NCBI GenBank assembly: GCA_026414975.1
Contig: JAOAHZ010000007.1
Coordinates: 134,727 to 198,726, forward strand
DNA length: 64,000 bases
From: Bacteroidia bacterium
GTDB taxonomy: Bacteria; Bacteroidota; Bacteroidia; SpSt-205
Direction of reading: 5' to 3'
The notes beneath the pieces were generated by a model. It worked only from the letters and a program-made list of their open reading frames with translations, was not told the DNA's origin and ran no database searches. Both the position numbers and the translations under genes were made by a program. How positions within the stretch are numbered: position 1 is the first letter of the stretch; each line of letters begins with the position of its first letter. Shown piece by piece: positions 32,389 to 39,752 of the stretch.

Positions 32389-34490
32389 GACAGAAGGGGT
32401 GATTGGTAGTTCTGAATGTAATCAAGGATTTCCGCATAGGTACCGCTATGCTCTAAGCGCCCCTCTTCAAGGATAAATACCCGATCGCACATTTGCATTA
32501 CCCTCGTATCCTGAGAAACCACGATAGCCGTATAAGGAGCCCTTTGATCAAGGATGACCCGATAAATAGGTTCTTTTAGACTCCAGGCTACACTTGCGAA
32601 AAGGTCATCCACGAAAAGGATAGAAGGGCGAGCCAATAGAGCCCGCGCTACTAATAACCGACGCAAATCCAATCCCCCCAGCACGCCGCGCCCTTGCGGA
32701 GGTAAAACGGTAAAAAACCCCTCCGGAAGCCTATCAATGGCCGGCTTAAGCTGAAGATTTTCACACACCTCCATCACCGTGTCCCAGCTCACATGAGCTG
32801 CCCCCAAAGTGAGGTTTTCCCAAACCGTCCCTTCCACAATCTCTCCCACATCTATTGCATCGCCTATCCGAGAACGAAGCATAAGTAGGTCTATCTGACG
32901 CAGATTAACCCCCTCAATGAAAACATCCCCTGTGTAATCCGTATAAAGCCCATAAAGCACCGCAAGTAGCGAAGTTTTACCACCCCCCGTAGAGCCAGCA
33001 ATACATACTTTCTCTCCCGCACGGATGTCCATGGAGATATTCTGCAAAATAGAACGGCCATCTGGATAGGTCGGCGAAGAGAGCGACAGATTTCTTATGC
33101 TTATGCTATAAGACTTCTTGATAGGAAGAGATAGGCCCGATATTTTCTCTGTGGGTGGAGTGAATATCTGACTTATCTTCTCAATACCAACAAAGGCATC
33201 ATAAAGAGATTCCAAATGCCCTACCAAACTTTGCACAGCATTCAAAATGAGGAAAAGGACCAACTCCGAAGCCACAAACTCACCTAAGCTTATCCGCTGC
33301 TCTATCACAAGGAGAGCCCCCATGGTAAGCATAATCAACGCAATCGCAATCTGATAAAAGTATAGAATGCCCTTTTGAGTCAGAAGAGCCCGGAAATAAT
33401 GCTTCCGGGAGCGGAGATATCTCTCTTCAAGTTCCTGGGTGCGTCGGTATAGCAGAGGTGGAAATCCAGCAACCTTGAAGGTTAGCAGGGCCCGAGCGAT
33501 CTCCTCCAGCCAAGTTGCCATACGATACTTTTCATCCGATACGGCTTTCTTCTTCTTATAGGTGCTATGGAATGAATAATAGATCGCTGCTCCCGTGATC
33601 CCTGTGAGCAGAAGGATAGAAAAAGCAAAAAATGGAGCATAAAAGGAAAGGAGGATGATTCCAAAAGTAATCGTCAGCAAATCCGCCGGTACATTCAGAA
33701 GGAGTTTAGAAAGGTTCTTTTCAAGGGTAAAAATCTCAAAGTAGCGATTAATGAGTCCGGGGAGGTTTTCTCGGATCACTGCAGGATACACCCAACGAGG
33801 CACATAATGAACGATTTCTAAGGTAGAATGCAGAAAAAGTCGGCGCTGCAGATGCTCTATGAGAATATATTGTCCAATGCGGACAACAGCGGCCATGATA
33901 AGCACTAAAGCAGCTAACAAGATGAGGGTAGTAAGACCTGTAACCCACTGAAGGGTCTGAATATACGTAAAGAGCGCCTGGACTATGATAGGGATGAGAA
34001 GAGAAGCTCCTCCAGATATGATGGCATATAGATAAATGTAGCCAACAAGCTGCCCCTCTGAAGAGAAAAATCGAGCCAACCGCCCCCAAGGCTTGACAGC
34101 ATGACCCGTAAAGGGAGAAGGATGAAACCCACGAGGAACGATGATATAGGAGTAGGCATCCTCGCCGATGCCACGCTGAAGTACCTCCTCGGGTTTGAAC
34201 CGTCCGAGAAACCGCTCATTTCTCCAGAGATCCCATAGACCTTTCTCGGCTGGAAGGGCTAAGAAGTAAAGCCCCCAGTCTCGCCTAACCAACAAAAGAG
34301 GGAGGCGCCGCCTCCTCAAGTGGGTAATTATAGTGTCTCGGGTAAAGACCTGAGATAAAGCTATTAGATTAGCTTCACCGAGCTTTTCCTGAAGAGCATC
34401 AAATGACTGGGGCCACAGGACCCCATCTGCTTGAGGCGGACCATATACTTGGCCGTAAAAATCGCTAAGCACCTGAAGGTAGAGCTGCAT
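32385..34490 (-). CDS. ABC exporter (membrane plus ATPase fused) with a degenerate ATPase
   Basis: A 701-residue half-transporter. An N-terminal domain of about 145 residues, possibly a peptidase-C39-like remnant, precedes six membrane helices (about 150-430) and an ATPase domain (about 460-690). Walker A is intact: 'GSTGGGKTS' (499-507). The other catalytic motifs are not: the signature is 'LGGLD' (604-608) rather than LSGGQ, the Walker B end is 'FVDD' with Asp 629 in place of Glu, the H-loop position is Gln 660 ('VVSQD'), and the Q-loop Gln is missing. It works with the adjacent fusion protein; how ATP use is achieved is open. Confidence 0.85.
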   Translation of the reverse strand: MQLYLQVLSDFYGQVYGPPQADGVLWPQSFDALQEKLGEANLIALSQVFTRDTIITHLRRRRLPLLLVRRDWGLYFLALPAEKGLWDLWRNERFLGRFKPEEVLQRGIGEDAYSYIIVPRGFHPSPFTGHAVKPWGRLARFFSSEGQLVGYIYLYAIISGGASLLIPIIVQALFTYIQTLQWVTGLTTLILLAALVLIMAAVVRIGQYILIEHLQRRLFLHSTLEIVHYVPRWVYPAVIRENLPGLINRYFEIFTLEKNLSKLLLNVPADLLTITFGIILLSFYAPFFAFSILLLTGITGAAIYYSFHSTYKKKKAVSDEKYRMATWLEEIARALLTFKVAGFPPLLYRRTQELEERYLRSRKHYFRALLTQKGILYFYQIAIALIMLTMGALLVIEQRISLGEFVASELVLFLILNAVQSLVGHLESLYDAFVGIEKISQIFTPPTEKISGLSLPIKKSYSISIRNLSLSSPTYPDGRSILQNISMDIRAGEKVCIAGSTGGGKTSLLAVLYGLYTDYTGDVFIEGVNLRQIDLLMLRSRIGDAIDVGEIVEGTVWENLTLGAAHVSWDTVMEVCENLQLKPAIDRLPEGFFTVLPPQGRGVLGGLDLRRLLVARALLARPSILFVDDLFASVAWSLKEPIYRVILDQRAPYTAIVVSQDTRVMQMCDRVFILEEGRLEHSGTYAEILDYIQNYQSPLLS

Positions 34491-34493
34491 AGC

Positions 34494-35924
34494 TCAGGCG
34501 AGTTTTTCTGCAAGACGGCGCTGTACCTCTTTAGGGTCTGCTTTACCGCCAGAGCGACGCACAACTTGCCCCACAAAAAACCCTAAAAGCCCTACCTTGC
34601 CTTTACGGTAGGTCTCTACCTTGTCAGGATGTTCAGCCAGTACATCAGCTATCCAGGCCTCCAACTGATTCTCATCCTGAGAGAGAAAGAGGTCTAAACG
34701 CTGCGCTATATCGGCGGGTTCAGCCGTTGGGTTCTGAACAAGATGAGGGAAGAGCGTTTCCCGAGCTGCCGTCAAGCTAACTTGTCGGCTTTCAGCCAGG
34801 CGGATAAGTTTAGCCAGGCTGGAAGCAGGTAAAGGAAAAGCCTCCATGGGTATAGCCGCCTCATTGAGGTAAGCTCGAACGGGACCATTCATCCACGAAG
34901 CGGCTACCTTTGGGGACACACCCTCTCGCAAGAGAGCTTGGAAGTATTCCGCGTAAGGGCGGTCCTCTGTAAGGAGTAGGGCATCATCGGCACTTAAGCC
35001 GTATTCGCCAATCAAGCGGTCAAACAGCCGATCGGGTAGTTCAGGTAAAGACCTTCTCAAGCGCTCCAGCCACTCCTCCGATAAGCGTACGGGGGGCAAG
35101 TCCGGCTCAGGAAAATAGCGATAATCATCCGCCGTTTCCTTTTCTCGTAGAGGTACCGTCTGCGTACCATCCCATGTGCGAGTCTCGCGCTGAACGGCTT
35201 GTCCCGCTTCTAATAGAGCGACTTGGCGCCGATATTCGTAGTCTAAGGCTTTACCTAAAGCAGAGATGGAGTTGAGATTTTTTATCTCTACCCGTGTCCC
35301 AAAGCGCTCTTCACCCCATCGTCGTACCGATATGTTCGCATCACAGCGAAGGCTACCTTCTTCCATATTCCCATCTGAAATGCCCAAAAACCGCACTACA
35401 CGACGAATATGAGCCAGATAAGCCATCGCCTGCTGAGGGGTACGAATGTCTGGTTCGCTCACTATCTCTACTAAGCCAATACCCGCCCGATTGTAATCCA
35501 GCAAGGTATCAAATGGGTCTTGGTCGTGCAGGCTCTTGCCTGTATCCTCCTCCAGTTGAATCCTCTCTATGCCTACTCGATGGCGAGACCCATCCGCTAA
35601 TCGCAAGAAGACTTGGCCGCGCCGAGCAATAGGAGCAGCCTCTTGGGTGATCTGGTAGCCTTTGGGCAGGTCAGGATAGAAATAGTTTTTCCGAGAAAAA
35701 AAGAACTCGGAGGCTATCTCACATTCTAAAGCCAAGCCTAACCGAGCCGCTGCCTCTATACAAGCCTTATTTAGGACAGGTAAAGTACCTGGGTAACCCA
35801 GAGAAACCCACGACACAAATGCATTTGGACGCTCACCGAAGGTTACGGCTTCGGGAGCGAAGACCTTAGCCTGCGTCTGGAGCTGCACATGCACCTCCAG
35901 GCCTACTACCATCTCGTATGCCAC
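34494..35924 (-). CDS. gatB: aspartyl/glutamyl-tRNA amidotransferase subunit B
   Basis: A 476-residue subunit of GatCAB, which converts Glu-tRNA(Gln) and Asp-tRNA(Asn) to the amidated forms. The N terminus 'AYEMVVGLEVHVQLQTQAKVF' is canonical; later hallmarks are 'RKNYFYPDLPKGYQITQ', 'LEEDTGKSLHDQ', 'LDYNRAGIGLVEIVSEPD' and the GatB/YqeY helical tail (about 330-476). The start is GTG at 35924 (then GCA TAC GAG), four bases after a TACTTTTG box; the longer frame to 35999 has no support. gatA and gatC are not in the window. Confidence 0.94.
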   Translation of the reverse strand: MAYEMVVGLEVHVQLQTQAKVFAPEAVTFGERPNAFVSWVSLGYPGTLPVLNKACIEAAARLGLALECEIASEFFFSRKNYFYPDLPKGYQITQEAAPIARRGQVFLRLADGSRHRVGIERIQLEEDTGKSLHDQDPFDTLLDYNRAGIGLVEIVSEPDIRTPQQAMAYLAHIRRVVRFLGISDGNMEEGSLRCDANISVRRWGEERFGTRVEIKNLNSISALGKALDYEYRRQVALLEAGQAVQRETRTWDGTQTVPLREKETADDYRYFPEPDLPPVRLSEEWLERLRRSLPELPDRLFDRLIGEYGLSADDALLLTEDRPYAEYFQALLREGVSPKVAASWMNGPVRAYLNEAAIPMEAFPLPASSLAKLIRLAESRQVSLTAARETLFPHLVQNPTAEPADIAQRLDLFLSQDENQLEAWIADVLAEHPDKVETYRKGKVGLLGFFVGQVVRRSGGKADPKEVQRRLAEKLA

Positions 35925-35928
35925 ACAG

Positions 35929-35936
35929 CAAAAGTA
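35929..35936 (-). promoter_or_regulatory. -7 promoter box TACTTTTG
   Basis: Exact TAnnTTTG match, four bases before the gatB GTG at 35924; a second box, TATTTTTG, lies at 35944-35951. It fixes the start codon. Confidence 0.6.
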
Positions 35937-35937
35937 C

Positions 35938-38109
35938 TCACTGCAAAAATAAAGGATAAGGTCGCTTGCGATACCGAATACGCACCGAGCAGCTTGCACC
36001 AGGCAGGCAGATTACTTTCCCTCCTTTTTCTACCTCTACAGTTCCTTGGCCGGTGAGGCGAGCACCCGATGAGATAACCAGCCGGCTACCCCGTCGCAGG
36101 ATCACTTTACCCCGCCTTTCTATAGACATAACGGCCCCGGGCTCCACTACCAGCTGAGTCGTGTCGCTAAAGATATAGCGACGAGCCGTGCTATCGTATT
36201 CTACGGCATAAGGATAGGTAGGACTATCGCTACGGTCCAGGAGGAGTTTCCCATAAACCTGCAAAGCTGGCTTTGTACTATCAAAAGGGTTGGGACTCAA
36301 ATGAATATCCCCGCACCATCGAATCGCTCGCTTCAAGGCAAACGCATCCCAGCGGATTTCCACTAAGATAGCTCCATCAGACCGCTCTCGCAACACCTTT
36401 ATGGCCAACCCACTGAGCCAAATGCTACGATTATCGTAGGGGGCCGGCTTGCCATGGCTGGGATAACGATAACCCTCCTCCGACCGCAGCGTATAAACAG
36501 GTACTGGGACAGGATTCGTTTCTAATGAGAGAACCCTACCAACCTGAAAAGCGTCCCAAGCATCGCCTACCGCATACCAGCTTTCACAAGCTGAGTCGCC
36601 GCGCCATTCTACGATACCATGACCTTTCCCTTCTCCTGTAGGCTGTACTTGTCCGTCCCCATTTTCATCCCAGCTTAGATAAAAGTCATGCATTCCCGTG
36701 AAGGGATTGGGCAGACTGCTGGCCTTATCCAGCGCCCACCCCTTGGGAGAAGGGCGAAAAGTCAAATCATATCGCCCCTCCGCCGGCAGCCAAAATATCC
36801 AACTGCCCAAGCCGTTAGGGTGACTTGGATCAGCTGAGTAGATATCGGTTCCCTCTTTCTTATCCTTGCCTACTTGAATATAAGCATACAGCCCCGGAAA
36901 CCCGCGCAGGGGAGGCGGTGGAACCGACTCACAGCTATGCCGATTAGAAGGGCCCCATACTTCCGACGTGGCTAAAAATCGTCGATTTTCTAACCAGAGG
37001 TATTGAGGCTTGACTTTTCCGCTTCCTTTCTCTATGTAAGGAAATCGAATCCGCACTGCATCCCCCGTCGTGAGAAAATCTCTCAACCACACTCTCCATA
37101 CTTCTGGACGAGAGGGTTGAACAAAGTCAGTGGAGACCTCCTGCCCTTGCTCATCTAAGGCACTAATGAGGTAAGTTTTAGGCTGAGCTTTCCACCCCAT
37201 GAGCCAGCGATCGTAGCCTATGGCATAGATAGGACGAGAACCTTGGGTACTCAGCCCCCTACAGACAGGCAAAAAAGGAAACGTATGCAGCCCCGCTCCC
37301 CCAGCCGTATGCCAGTGATTACCCCCATAAAGTCCATGAAAAAATTCGGCGAGAAATCCTACCGCAGCTCCACGCGCTGTACCACAAGTGGTGTAAGATG
37401 AGGCGGTTTCTATCCCTCCCAAGAAGGGGCCGACCGATCTCCGACTATCACAAACCCACAATCCAAATCCATAATTGCACGGGAGAGGCGGCCTCTGAAT
37501 GTCCAAGCGATAGGCTAAGTTGCGCCAAATGATGAATAAGGCATCCAACCGAGGCTGGTAATCGGGTGCCATAGAGCTGCGGTACTTAGGCAAGCCCGGC
37601 CGCTGCGGCAGCAAAATCCATCGATCAAACTTCTCCCAAGCCACATTATGGGCGGTGCGAAAAGGCTTCTGACTAAGAGCTTTAGACACGAGCTCCACTT
37701 CTTGATAAAGGCTTTGCGTTCCCCCTCGGGGAAGCTCTTTGCAGGGCACCCGAATCACCTCGGGGAAATAGTCCCCTAAAATCACGAGCTGCCAAAAAGA
37801 AGCCTCGCCATAAGTCCGAGTTACGATGCCCCGAGCAAGAGTCGGGTCATGTATAAATGGGTCTAAGAGAGAGTCGGCGTCCTTAGGCACCTGCGTGCGA
37901 CCCTCTGCGTTGCGTCCCCATACGTTGCCGTATTGTTTTTCGTGAGGGTCCTCTCCACATTCGCTGTAATCTATCTCAGCAAAAACGACCAATATGTAAA
38001 GCGTATCCCGGGTAGGTAAGAGAAACCCTGCCTCAGTGCTTGGGAGCTGAGCCCATAGAAGAGCTAAGCTCACCGCCGCTTGTAGTGGCTTACCCAGTCT
38101 TGAGACCAC
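35938..38109 (-). CDS. exported metalloprotease-like protein with a lost motif
   Basis: A 723-residue exported protein (signal 'LALLWAQ'). The middle part resembles M6-like surface proteases: 'AEFFHGLYGGNHWHTAGG' (residues 254-271) sits where HExxHG-L is expected, but the first His is Ala (A254-E255-x-x-H258). Downstream is a beta-rich half including 'YPYAVEYDSTARRYIFSD' and a C-terminal segment with repeated short strands and an 'RLVISSGARLTGQGTVEVE' right-handed-helix-like turn. It may have no protease activity, or use another arrangement. The GTG start at 38109 is within the end of aroE, with a 40-base overlap. Confidence 0.6.
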   Translation of the reverse strand: MVSRLGKPLQAAVSLALLWAQLPSTEAGFLLPTRDTLYILVVFAEIDYSECGEDPHEKQYGNVWGRNAEGRTQVPKDADSLLDPFIHDPTLARGIVTRTYGEASFWQLVILGDYFPEVIRVPCKELPRGGTQSLYQEVELVSKALSQKPFRTAHNVAWEKFDRWILLPQRPGLPKYRSSMAPDYQPRLDALFIIWRNLAYRLDIQRPPLPCNYGFGLWVCDSRRSVGPFLGGIETASSYTTCGTARGAAVGFLAEFFHGLYGGNHWHTAGGAGLHTFPFLPVCRGLSTQGSRPIYAIGYDRWLMGWKAQPKTYLISALDEQGQEVSTDFVQPSRPEVWRVWLRDFLTTGDAVRIRFPYIEKGSGKVKPQYLWLENRRFLATSEVWGPSNRHSCESVPPPPLRGFPGLYAYIQVGKDKKEGTDIYSADPSHPNGLGSWIFWLPAEGRYDLTFRPSPKGWALDKASSLPNPFTGMHDFYLSWDENGDGQVQPTGEGKGHGIVEWRGDSACESWYAVGDAWDAFQVGRVLSLETNPVPVPVYTLRSEEGYRYPSHGKPAPYDNRSIWLSGLAIKVLRERSDGAILVEIRWDAFALKRAIRWCGDIHLSPNPFDSTKPALQVYGKLLLDRSDSPTYPYAVEYDSTARRYIFSDTTQLVVEPGAVMSIERRGKVILRRGSRLVISSGARLTGQGTVEVEKGGKVICLPGASCSVRIRYRKRPYPLFLQ

Positions 38110-38843
38110 AGCTCTAAGGCATGTTCAGCTTGTTTTCGAAAGAGTTGGATCCCGCTTTCAATCGAGGCTCCTTGAGCTCTGGCTTTCCGCAGGAATAGAG
38201 TAGGATTAGGGTTATAAATCAAGTCCCACACGACCCAACCCTTCTGTATAAGGTGAATAGGGAAAGGAGGAAGCCGCAGCACCTCCGGAAACATACCCTC
38301 TGGCGTAGCCTGTACCAGAAGAACCCGATCGGGCCAATCAAACGCCTCACACTCCTCGTAGGAAATAACCTGACAGGAAGCTGGAAAAGGTAGAACTTTA
38401 TTGCGCTGCCGACTGATAAAAACAATCGGCATGAGAGGAAATAATTCGTAATGCGCATGAGCTACGGCCCGAGCTGCTCCCCCTGTTCCTAATATCACCA
38501 CCTTGTCCCAAGGAGGATACACCTCACTCATCTCGCTGAGAATATAGCGAGCCGCCGTGGAATCGGTATTGTAGCCTATCCACCGCCTATCCGGTAAAAT
38601 GCTGACCACATTAACCGCCCTTATCGCAGCCGCCTCCGAATGCAGCTCATCTAATAAGGACAAAATCGCTTCCTTGTAGGGCGTAGTTACATTGAACCCC
38701 GTCCATTTTTTTTGTGCGATTTCCTCTTTGAGAGTAGAGAGTTGGTTAGGGGTGTATTTCTCATAAGTAAGCCCATAGATTCGTCTAAAATAGAGAGGGG
38801 AAAAAGAGAGAACGGAGGCTCCAGCCAGCAGCCCAAGCTTCAT
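38070..38843 (-). CDS. aroE: shikimate dehydrogenase
   Basis: A 257-residue enzyme reducing 3-dehydroshikimate to shikimate in the aromatic amino-acid pathway. Key residues are present: 'NVTTPYK' with K57, 'NVVSI' after N78, 'GYNTD' with D94 and the nucleotide-binding loop 'ILGTGGAARAVA' (117-128). The substrate-side motif 'S-x-S-P' reads SFSP (13-16). Length is slightly short but normal for compact forms. It has its own TACCTTTG box four bases before the ATG and overlaps the next gene. Confidence 0.93.
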   Translation of the reverse strand: MKLGLLAGASVLSFSPLYFRRIYGLTYEKYTPNQLSTLKEEIAQKKWTGFNVTTPYKEAILSLLDELHSEAAAIRAVNVVSILPDRRWIGYNTDSTAARYILSEMSEVYPPWDKVVILGTGGAARAVAHAHYELFPLMPIVFISRQRNKVLPFPASCQVISYEECEAFDWPDRVLLVQATPEGMFPEVLRLPPFPIHLIQKGWVVWDLIYNPNPTLFLRKARAQGASIESGIQLFRKQAEHALELWSQDWVSHYKRR

Positions 38844-38847
38844 AAGT

Positions 38848-38855
38848 CAAAGGTA
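38848..38855 (-). promoter_or_regulatory. -7 promoter box TACCTTTG
   Basis: Exact TAnnTTTG match, four bases before the aroE ATG at 38843. Confidence 0.6.
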
Positions 38856-38981
38856 GCAGTCTTGAATGAATAGCCCCTGGGACTCCGTCCAGTCTTCTAT
38901 TCTCTAACGGATAATCGGCTATGCAAGGGGAGTAGGGCAACAAGGGAGCGCCTCGTCAAGACGAGGGTTCTTTCTAAAAAC

Positions 38982-39701
38982 CTATCTTTTTTCTTGCAGT
39001 TGGGGCAAGACTTTACTCTGGTTGAGGTCTTCTAAGTTGCCTTTTGCCAAGGTAAAGTTGGGAAAGATTTTCAGAGCTTCCTCAAAGGCTTTCTGGGCTC
39101 GCTCGTATTCCTTCTGCATGCGGAAGGCCACCCCGCGAACATTGAGGGCCGCCGCCCGAAGAGGAACCTCTTGGGTCTGACCATCAGGCATAGAGATGCG
39201 CACAGAGAGACGCTCAGACTCAGCCGAGTTAAGCAGCCGATCTATATTGGCTTGACATTCTCCGTACCGTTGAAGGTTGAACTGAAGCGTAATGATTTGA
39301 TACAGGTGAAGAGGTGATTGGGTGATGTCATACAGCTTCTCGTAAGCATCCAAAGCGCCTTTGATATCTTGAGAATAGAAATACGACAGAGCTCGCAGCT
39401 CAGCCAAGTCCGCATTACGGGGCTGATCGCGTAGGAGCTCCTCGGCAACGGCTATGGCTTGACGATAAAAACCAGCTTGGAAGTAGGCTTGAGCCAAAGT
39501 GTCGCGAAGACCAAATCGGTCGCCTTCGGCGGCGATTCGCCAATGCAAGGCAAAAATCTGAGAAATAGGATCGTTGTATTTAGTGGCCTGTTCGTAAATC
39601 CTTTGCGGCAAGGAAGGAGAGGCAGGCGCCCCTTCAGGCTTAGATTCTTTCTTTTTTTGGGCAAAACTCCATCCTATGACGAGGACAAGGAATAAACGCA
39701 T
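38982..39701 (-). CDS. exported TPR protein
   Basis: A 239-residue exported protein (signal 'VIGWSFAQ'), then a Lys/Glu/Pro linker and several tetratricopeptide repeats (about 45-230), for example 'RDTLAQAYFQAGFYRQAIAVAEELL', 'ALSYFYSQDIKGALDAYEKLYD' and 'GVAFRMQKEYERAQKAFEEAL'. TPR solenoids bind other proteins; in this phylum such exported TPR proteins are often parts of envelope assemblies. The partner is unknown. It is transcribed away from the large plus-strand gene at 39753, sharing a short promoter region with it. Confidence 0.85.
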   Translation of the reverse strand: MRLFLVLVIGWSFAQKKKESKPEGAPASPSLPQRIYEQATKYNDPISQIFALHWRIAAEGDRFGLRDTLAQAYFQAGFYRQAIAVAEELLRDQPRNADLAELRALSYFYSQDIKGALDAYEKLYDITQSPLHLYQIITLQFNLQRYGECQANIDRLLNSAESERLSVRISMPDGQTQEVPLRAAALNVRGVAFRMQKEYERAQKAFEEALKIFPNFTLAKGNLEDLNQSKVLPQLQEKR

Positions 39702-39705
39702 GGGG

Positions 39706-39713
39706 CAAAGGTA
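39706..39713 (-). promoter_or_regulatory. -7 promoter box TACCTTTG
   Basis: Exact TAnnTTTG match, four bases before the TPR-protein ATG at 39701. Confidence 0.6.
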
Positions 39714-39738
39714 GCAACTCCAAGATGCAGAAATCCGT

Positions 39739-39746
39739 TTTCTTTG
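39739..39746 (+). promoter_or_regulatory. -7 box variant TTTCTTTG
   Basis: One mismatch to TAnnTTTG, six bases before the GTG at 39753, which it supports as the start codon. Confidence 0.4.
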
Positions 39747-39752
39747 TTAAGA

